A DNA stretch of 36,862 nt, taken from contig JALGVR010000011.1 of assembly GCA_025774605.1 (NCBI GenBank), positions 1 through 36,862 on the forward strand, given 5' to 3'. The notes under the pieces were generated by a model. That model did not search any database, was not told the origin of the DNA, and was given only the letters and a program-made list of their open reading frames with translations. A program made the position numbers and the translations under genes. Every line of letters begins with the position of its first letter. The stretch's first letter is position 1. Positions 32,241-36,862 of this stretch are shown piece after piece. The DNA comes from a bacterium (GTDB lineage: Bacteria > Electryoneota > AABM5-125-24 > Hatepunaeales > Hatepunaeaceae).

Positions 32241-34793
32241 CTACTCTATCTCCAACCTGTACGGCATAAGCAACAGCGGCTCACCCGCCTCCCAGCGGCT
32301 CTCCCCGTTCAGCGACGCCGCCAGCCGCCTGACATCAGCGGGAACACGCTTCATTGCAACCCAGAGAATCTCATCGCCGAAACCAAGCTGGCGCCGGTCG
32401 GGGTAAGTTTTAACGCCGAACGACTCACCGTCTTTCACGCCTCCGGCGAACGCGGCGATCTGTATGGCGAGATCGAGCCCGCCGGTCAGATCGACCAGTT
32501 TACGTTCCGCCGCCTGGCTGCCGGTCCAGATCCGGCCCTGGGCGAAGCGGTTCACCTCCGACGTGTCGATCCCCCGACCCTCCGCAACCCTCTCGAGGAA
32601 GATCCGGTAGTAGTTTTCGGTCTCCCGACGTACCTTCCCCCACTCCTCGTCGGTGAACGAACGGTGCCCGCTCCACATGTCGGCGTGCTTCCCGCGCCTG
32701 AGTGTCTCGGTGGTGATGCCGATCTTGCCCTGGAGCCTGTTGTAAGCCAGCTTGCCCGATATGACGCCGATCGAACCGGTGATCGTTCCCGGCATGGCGA
32801 TGATGGTGTCAGCCATGCAGGCGATATAATAACCGCCCGAGCCGGCAACGTCCGACATCGATACGATCAGCGGTTTACGCTCTTCGCCGCGGGTGCAGAG
32901 CTTCACCTCTCTCATGATGATGTCCGAGGCGAGCATCGAACCGCCCGGCGAATCGATGCGAAAGACGATGGCGGCGACGGACTTACTCTCCCGTGCTTTT
33001 CGAAGGGCACGGGCTATGGTTTCACTGCCCATCGTCCGGTCGGAGAACAAGCCTCCGCCTGAGCTTGCGCCACGTACAATTACGCCGCATCCGTACACCA
33101 CGGCGATCGACTTCCGGCGCAGATCGTACCATTCGTCGTTCAGGGTCGTCCGGCGGTCATACTTCCTCTCCGTGACGAGCCGCGTTTTCAGCCCGAAATA
33201 GTCCTTCAACAAATCCTTAAGCTCGTCCTTATAGACAAGACTGTCGACCAGTCCGGCGCTGAACGCATCGGCGGCGGTGAAGGGACCGTCTTCGACCAGC
33301 TCCCTGACCTGGTCTTCGATGTAGCCGCGCCCGTCGGCGATCGCGGCGACGAAATCATCGTAGAGCTCGTCGAGAACGAAGTCCAACTCCTCGCGCTGGC
33401 TCGGCGACATATCCTCCCGGGTCAGGCTCTCGGAAGCGGACTTATATCCACCGGCGTGCACGTAGTTCGGGTCGATCCCGATCCTGTCAAGCGTGCCGCG
33501 CAGAAAGACCGCATGCGCGCTCAGACCGGTCAGGTTCAGGTCTCCCACCGGGTTCATGAAGATATAATCCGCCACCGAAGCCAGGTAATAACCGCCGTTG
33601 CCGCAGGATTCGAGGTAGACGACGACACTCCTGCCGCTGTCCATGAATTCCCGCAGGGCGTCGCGGATCTCCTGTATCTTCGCCAGTCCGGCGCTGAAGT
33701 CCTCGATCCTCAGCAATATTCCGGCGACATCCGGATCATCGCCGCAACGCTCGATTTTACGAACCAGCTCGTAAACCGTGCGCCGGTCGGGCTTGAACCA
33801 CGAAGCCGACCCTTCGTACTCTATAATGGGACCCTTCAGCCGGATTTCCACGAATTTTTGGCGGTGAAACCAAATACTCGACGGTCTATGGAACTCCGTC
33901 AGCGACAGATACGATACGCCGTCGCCCGCGCCGCGCTCCCGATCCGCTCCAAATCCGATCCGACCGAAATTAAGCGACAAGCCGGTGGAAATCATGCCGT
34001 CATGAGCATGCGGTCCCTGTTTAACCTCCGGAGAATAGTCGACATATCCGGCGATACCGGGAACGAACTCCACAGATGCGCCCAGCTTCCAGTCAACATT
34101 GTCGAGATATCCGTCGGTCTCATCCAGTATATTTGACCGATCCGGTGTCGCCTCAAGATATGTGACCGGGTATTTGCGCAGTCCCGCGTCGGCGGTAAGC
34201 GTGATACGGGTTCCATATTTACCACCGATGGGAGTGAAGAGGGCGAGCGGTCGGAATGCCAGGCCCAGGTCAAAGCCGACCGCCGCCATCGCCGATGCGG
34301 AGTCGGCGGGGGCGTTTATACGCGGTTCGTTTACACCGCGCGCCACCCCGCCGAATGAGAGAAACTGAAACGGACGAGCCATCAGACCGATGTCCCAGTT
34401 GTTCTCCCGGTCGACACCTTTCGTCCAGGCGTAGGCGGCTCCAAGATAGAGCCCTCTATAGCCCAGCCCGAAGCCGAAGGTGTGCCGGTTCCGGTTGCTC
34501 CAGACATCGTTACGCACGAATTCGCCGACAAGCCCGATCCCCTCGCCGCCGACCGCATAACCCCAGCCCGCCAGACCGGAACCGGTCGAATACGGCATGA
34601 AGATAAGCAGGGATTCGCCGCTCCCGACGCCCAGGCCGGCCGGGTTGACAACCGGCGCCAGCGCATCACCCGTAACAGCCACTGAATGGTGAGGTAAACG
34701 GAGGAAATCGGGGGCAACCTGGGCGGACAATACGCTGCAGAAGGTCATGACCAGAATATGAATTATTACAGCCATGTGGAATCCGCGACTCAT
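32241..34793 (-). CDS. Outer-membrane barrel fused to 67K-type SppA protease
   Basis: 850 residues. Start ATG 34793 with GGAG 6 bases upstream. Signal peptide 1-24 (VIIHILVMTFCSVLSAQ). Residues about 25-310 read as a beta-barrel: VTGDALAPVVNPAGLGVG, then many alternating strands with glycine and aromatics (HTFGFGLGYRGLYLGAAYAW, ISTGLSLNFGRIGFG), like PorV/OmpP1-type proteins. Residues about 320-850 are a two-domain SppA: Lys451 in HAGGYKSASES and Ser652 in SDVAGSGGYYIA, 201 residues apart (E. coli SppA Lys209/Ser409, 200 apart), plus RIDSPGGSMLASD and GTITGSIGVI. E. coli SppA has a single N-terminal membrane helix and no barrel. An outer-membrane protease facing the periplasm is inferred. It is 13 bp after the DUF58 gene. 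Confidence 0.85.
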   Translation of the reverse strand: MSRGFHMAVIIHILVMTFCSVLSAQVAPDFLRLPHHSVAVTGDALAPVVNPAGLGVGSGESLLIFMPYSTGSGLAGWGYAVGGEGIGLVGEFVRNDVWSNRNRHTFGFGLGYRGLYLGAAYAWTKGVDRENNWDIGLMARPFQFLSFGGVARGVNEPRINAPADSASAMAAVGFDLGLAFRPLALFTPIGGKYGTRITLTADAGLRKYPVTYLEATPDRSNILDETDGYLDNVDWKLGASVEFVPGIAGYVDYSPEVKQGPHAHDGMISTGLSLNFGRIGFGADRERGAGDGVSYLSLTEFHRPSSIWFHRQKFVEIRLKGPIIEYEGSASWFKPDRRTVYELVRKIERCGDDPDVAGILLRIEDFSAGLAKIQEIRDALREFMDSGRSVVVYLESCGNGGYYLASVADYIFMNPVGDLNLTGLSAHAVFLRGTLDRIGIDPNYVHAGGYKSASESLTREDMSPSQREELDFVLDELYDDFVAAIADGRGYIEDQVRELVEDGPFTAADAFSAGLVDSLVYKDELKDLLKDYFGLKTRLVTERKYDRRTTLNDEWYDLRRKSIAVVYGCGVIVRGASSGGGLFSDRTMGSETIARALRKARESKSVAAIVFRIDSPGGSMLASDIIMREVKLCTRGEERKPLIVSMSDVAGSGGYYIACMADTIIAMPGTITGSIGVISGKLAYNRLQGKIGITTETLRRGKHADMWSGHRSFTDEEWGKVRRETENYYRIFLERVAEGRGIDTSEVNRFAQGRIWTGSQAAERKLVDLTGGLDLAIQIAAFAGGVKDGESFGVKTYPDRRQLGFGDEILWVAMKRVPADVRRLAASLNGESRWEAGEPLLLMPYRLEIE

Positions 34794-34806
34794 TGTATCT
34801 CCAATC

Positions 34807-35697
34807 TCACATCAACCTCTTCCTGCGCGCCAGAAATTCGAACAGGGCGATCTCGTAGGGCATATCGGTCGTAAACAGCTTGTAGTCAATGCGGTTCTCC
34901 CGGCATCGTTGACGGTACCGGTCGATAAATTCCCGCATCTCCCGCCGGTACTCAGCACGCAGGTGCCAGGGACGACTCGCCTGAACCTCATCCGTTTCCA
35001 TGTCCTGGAACCGGGCGTCGCGCGGGAAGGCAAACGACAACTCCAACGGATCAAGCAGTTGAAATACGAGCAGTTCGTGCCCGATGTGTCGAACAGCCTT
35101 CATGCCGGCGAGGATGCGATCCGGTTCATCCAGAAGATCCGAGATCAGAACCACCAGCCCCTTGCGCTTGACGCGCTCCGCCACATTGAAAAGCGCTTCC
35201 GGCACTGATGTCCTGCCGGACGGTTCCAGCTTCTCCAGGCTGCTCGTGAGCGTCCCGAGCCAGCCCATCGCCGAATGGGGATCCAGTATCTCGGTCAATT
35301 CCTCGGCAAACGTAATGAGCCCGACCGCGTCGCGCTGCTTCAGGAGCAGAAGCGACAGAGCCGCCGCCAGCGATTCACCGTAATCGAGCTTGGTCACCTC
35401 CCCCGATCCGAAGCCCATCGAGCCGGAATGATCGACCAGCAGGTAAGCCTTGAGGTTGGTCTCCTCCTCGAATTGCTTGATGTAGTAGCGACCGGTTCGA
35501 GCCAACACCTTGTAATCAAGGTGTTTAAGCGAGTCGCCGGGCATATACTGCCGATGTTCGGAGAATTCGACCGAAAAGCCGTGGTACGGGCTCTGGTGCA
35601 GCCCGGTCAGGAAGCCCTCGACCACGGCAATGGCGCGCAGTTGCAGCCCGGTGAGACGGGCTACGGCGGCGGGGTCAAGCAGTCGCTTTGACGCCAA
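34807..35697 (-). CDS. DUF58 domain protein
   Basis: 296 residues from TTG 35697, chosen because AGGAGG lies six bases upstream and the family usually begins at LLDP; an upstream TTG at 35733 is less likely. DUF58 signature: GLHQSPYHGFSVEF, HRQYMPGDSLKHLDYKV and FEEETNLKAYLLVDHSGSM, the last giving a von Willebrand A-type metal site (Asp89, Ser91, Ser93). DUF58 proteins act with MoxR ATPases, probably in envelope stress or complex maturation. It overlaps the MoxR gene by 23 bp, so the two are coupled. Confidence 0.93.
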   Translation of the reverse strand: MASKRLLDPAAVARLTGLQLRAIAVVEGFLTGLHQSPYHGFSVEFSEHRQYMPGDSLKHLDYKVLARTGRYYIKQFEEETNLKAYLLVDHSGSMGFGSGEVTKLDYGESLAAALSLLLLKQRDAVGLITFAEELTEILDPHSAMGWLGTLTSSLEKLEPSGRTSVPEALFNVAERVKRKGLVVLISDLLDEPDRILAGMKAVRHIGHELLVFQLLDPLELSFAFPRDARFQDMETDEVQASRPWHLRAEYRREMREFIDRYRQRCRENRIDYKLFTTDMPYEIALFEFLARRKRLM

Positions 35698-36700
35698 TAT
35701 CTTCCTCCTCAAGGAGACGCCGGACGATTTCAAGCGAACTTACGCCCTCGGCCGCGGCGCTGAAACTGGTGACCATCCGGTGGCGAAGGACCGGTTCGGC
35801 GATGGCGCGGACGTCCTCAATCTCCGGCGTCGGTCTGCCGTCGAGGATAGCCCTGGTCTTGGCGCCGATGATCAGGTACTGCGACGCCCGCGGCCCGGCT
35901 CCCCAGGTGACCCATCTCTTCACGTAATCAGGTGTGGTTTCCTCCACCGGTCGGGTCCTGCGCGCCAGTTGAACCGCGTAGGACACGACATGATCCGAGA
36001 CCGGGACCCGGCGCGCCAGAGACTGAAGCTCGATGATGTCCGCCGCCGTCAGCACAACCTCGAGATCTGGCTGGAGGTCGGCGGTGGTGGTCCTGACTAT
36101 CTCGTTCTCCTCCTCAACGGTCGGGTAATCGATGTGCAGGTCGAACATGAAGCGGTCGAGCTGGGCTTCCGGCAACGGGTAGGTGCCCTCCTGTTCGATC
36201 GGGTTCTGTGTGGCGAGGACGAAAAAGGGCTCCTCCAGGGTGAAGGTCTGACCTGCTGCGGTGACCTCGTGTTCCTGCATCGCCTGCAACAGCGCCGCCT
36301 GTGTTTTCGGCGGCGTGCGGTTTATCTCGTCGGCAAGGATTATCTGGCCGAATATCGGGCCGTGGATGAACCTGAAATGTTTCTTCCCGGTCGAAACGTC
36401 CTCCTCGATGATCTCGGTACCGGTGATGTCGGAAGGCATCAGGTCGGGGGTAAACTGGATCCGGCTGAACTTGAGGTCGAGCACGCGCGCCAGCGAGTTG
36501 ACCAGCAGCGTCTTCGCCAGCCCCGGCACGCCGATCAACAGGCTGTGACCGCGCGAGAGCAGGGCGATCAGCAGTCGGTCGACGATTGCACTCTGCCCTA
36601 CAATGATCTTGGCGAGTTCCGCCGCAATCCTGTCCCGAGCCTGCTTCAACCGGGCGACAGCTTCAACGTCGTCTATAGATGACAGCAGATTTTCTGACAT
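35675..36700 (-). CDS. MoxR-family AAA+ ATPase
   Basis: 341 residues. Walker A GVPGLAKT (57-64), Walker B IILADEINR (about 118-126), sensor 1 LATQNP, and LPEAQLDRF with the arginine finger region; the C-terminal helical lid contains WVTWGAGPRASQYLI, typical of MoxR. ATG 36700 has AAGGA six to seven bases upstream. MoxR proteins are chaperone-like ATPases that work with VWA-containing partners such as DUF58. Here the usual Bat/VWA genes do not follow; instead barrel-SppA comes after DUF58. Confidence 0.95.
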   Translation of the reverse strand: MSENLLSSIDDVEAVARLKQARDRIAAELAKIIVGQSAIVDRLLIALLSRGHSLLIGVPGLAKTLLVNSLARVLDLKFSRIQFTPDLMPSDITGTEIIEEDVSTGKKHFRFIHGPIFGQIILADEINRTPPKTQAALLQAMQEHEVTAAGQTFTLEEPFFVLATQNPIEQEGTYPLPEAQLDRFMFDLHIDYPTVEEENEIVRTTTADLQPDLEVVLTAADIIELQSLARRVPVSDHVVSYAVQLARRTRPVEETTPDYVKRWVTWGAGPRASQYLIIGAKTRAILDGRPTPEIEDVRAIAEPVLRHRMVTSFSAAAEGVSSLEIVRRLLEEEDIGVKATA

Positions 36701-36729
36701 TGTAATCCTTATGGGAAAAATCGTTGCGT

Positions 36730-36862
36730 TTAAAGATATATCCGCGCGTCAATCATTGCAACCACTTCGCGCATTCCCCCTGCAGTTTTATTGAAGCCGT
36801 GTTTCACTATCTCCGCATCCGCTGTCCGGTTTTCAAAGCCAAGCAATGCAAACCCCATGAGA
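36730..36862 (-). CDS. Possible C-terminal tail of an upstream gene (partial)
   Basis: A minus-strand frame open to the window edge reads MGFALLGFENRTADAEIVK and on through NKTAGGMREVVAMIDARIYL to TAA at 36730. It ends 29 bp before the MoxR start, a fitting spacing for a preceding operon member. Only about 42 residues are visible and no family is recognised, so it may be chance. Confidence 0.3.
   Translation of the reverse strand, partial: LMGFALLGFENRTADAEIVKHGFNKTAGGMREVVAMIDARIYL

Overview
The window is about 37 kb of a high-GC, compactly coded Gram-negative genome. It looks like a member of the Fibrobacteres-Chlorobi-Bacteroidetes (FCB) group or a related uncultured candidate phylum. The pointers are a gingipain-like C25 peptidase ending in a type IX-style sorting domain with an NPFN motif, a cluster of LPP20/DUF6175-like envelope proteins, an outer-membrane barrel fused to SppA, and intergenic spacers packed with palindromic repeats of a kind common in environmental genomes. 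The sequence alone does not fix the phylum. No rRNA, tRNA, CRISPR array, transposase or phage gene was recognised.

Layout. (1) Positions 1-5208, plus strand: the tail of an unknown gene, then four exported proteins or lipoproteins with LPP20/DUF6175-like character. (2) Positions 16163-5331, minus strand: a ten-gene run in the order queF, CapA-like, ATP-grasp, O-antigen polymerase/ligase, three glycosyltransferases, a GNAT acetyltransferase, UDP-GlcNAc 2-epimerase and a Wzi-like outer-membrane protein. Gaps are 37 bp or less apart from about 60 bp before the GNAT gene, and several genes overlap, so it reads as one Wzy-type surface polysaccharide operon headed by a queuosine gene. The flippase, initiating transferase and Wza/Wzc export parts are not in the window. 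(3) Positions 21574-16301, minus: the large C25 peptidase. (4) Positions 22254-24511, plus: polyprenyl diphosphate synthase, HPr and a metallophosphoesterase. (5) Positions 30006-24722, minus: glutamate dehydrogenase, a broken PEP/pyruvate-binding gene, and an intact multidomain PEP-synthase-like protein fused to a nucleotidyltransferase. (6) Positions 36700-30520, minus: MoxR ATPase, DUF58 protein, barrel-SppA fusion, a small pilin-like protein and a second SppA.

The most unusual coding features are the barrel-SppA fusion, which keeps a Lys/Ser pair spaced as in E. coli SppA; the PEP-synthase-like protein that shows no phosphohistidine domain but carries a polymerase-beta-type nucleotidyltransferase; and an ATP-grasp ligase plus CapA-like enzyme in the polysaccharide operon, which suggests an amide-linked modification of the polymer.

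The most unusual non-coding signal is a set of intergenic hairpin repeats whose stems differ in sequence but change in compensating pairs within a shared frame. The hairpins appear singly, in tandem arrays (30-bp, 23-bp and 21-bp periods), and as an inverted pair inside a roughly 180-200 bp composite element present twice in the window in opposite orientations (4188-4388 and 24519-24697).
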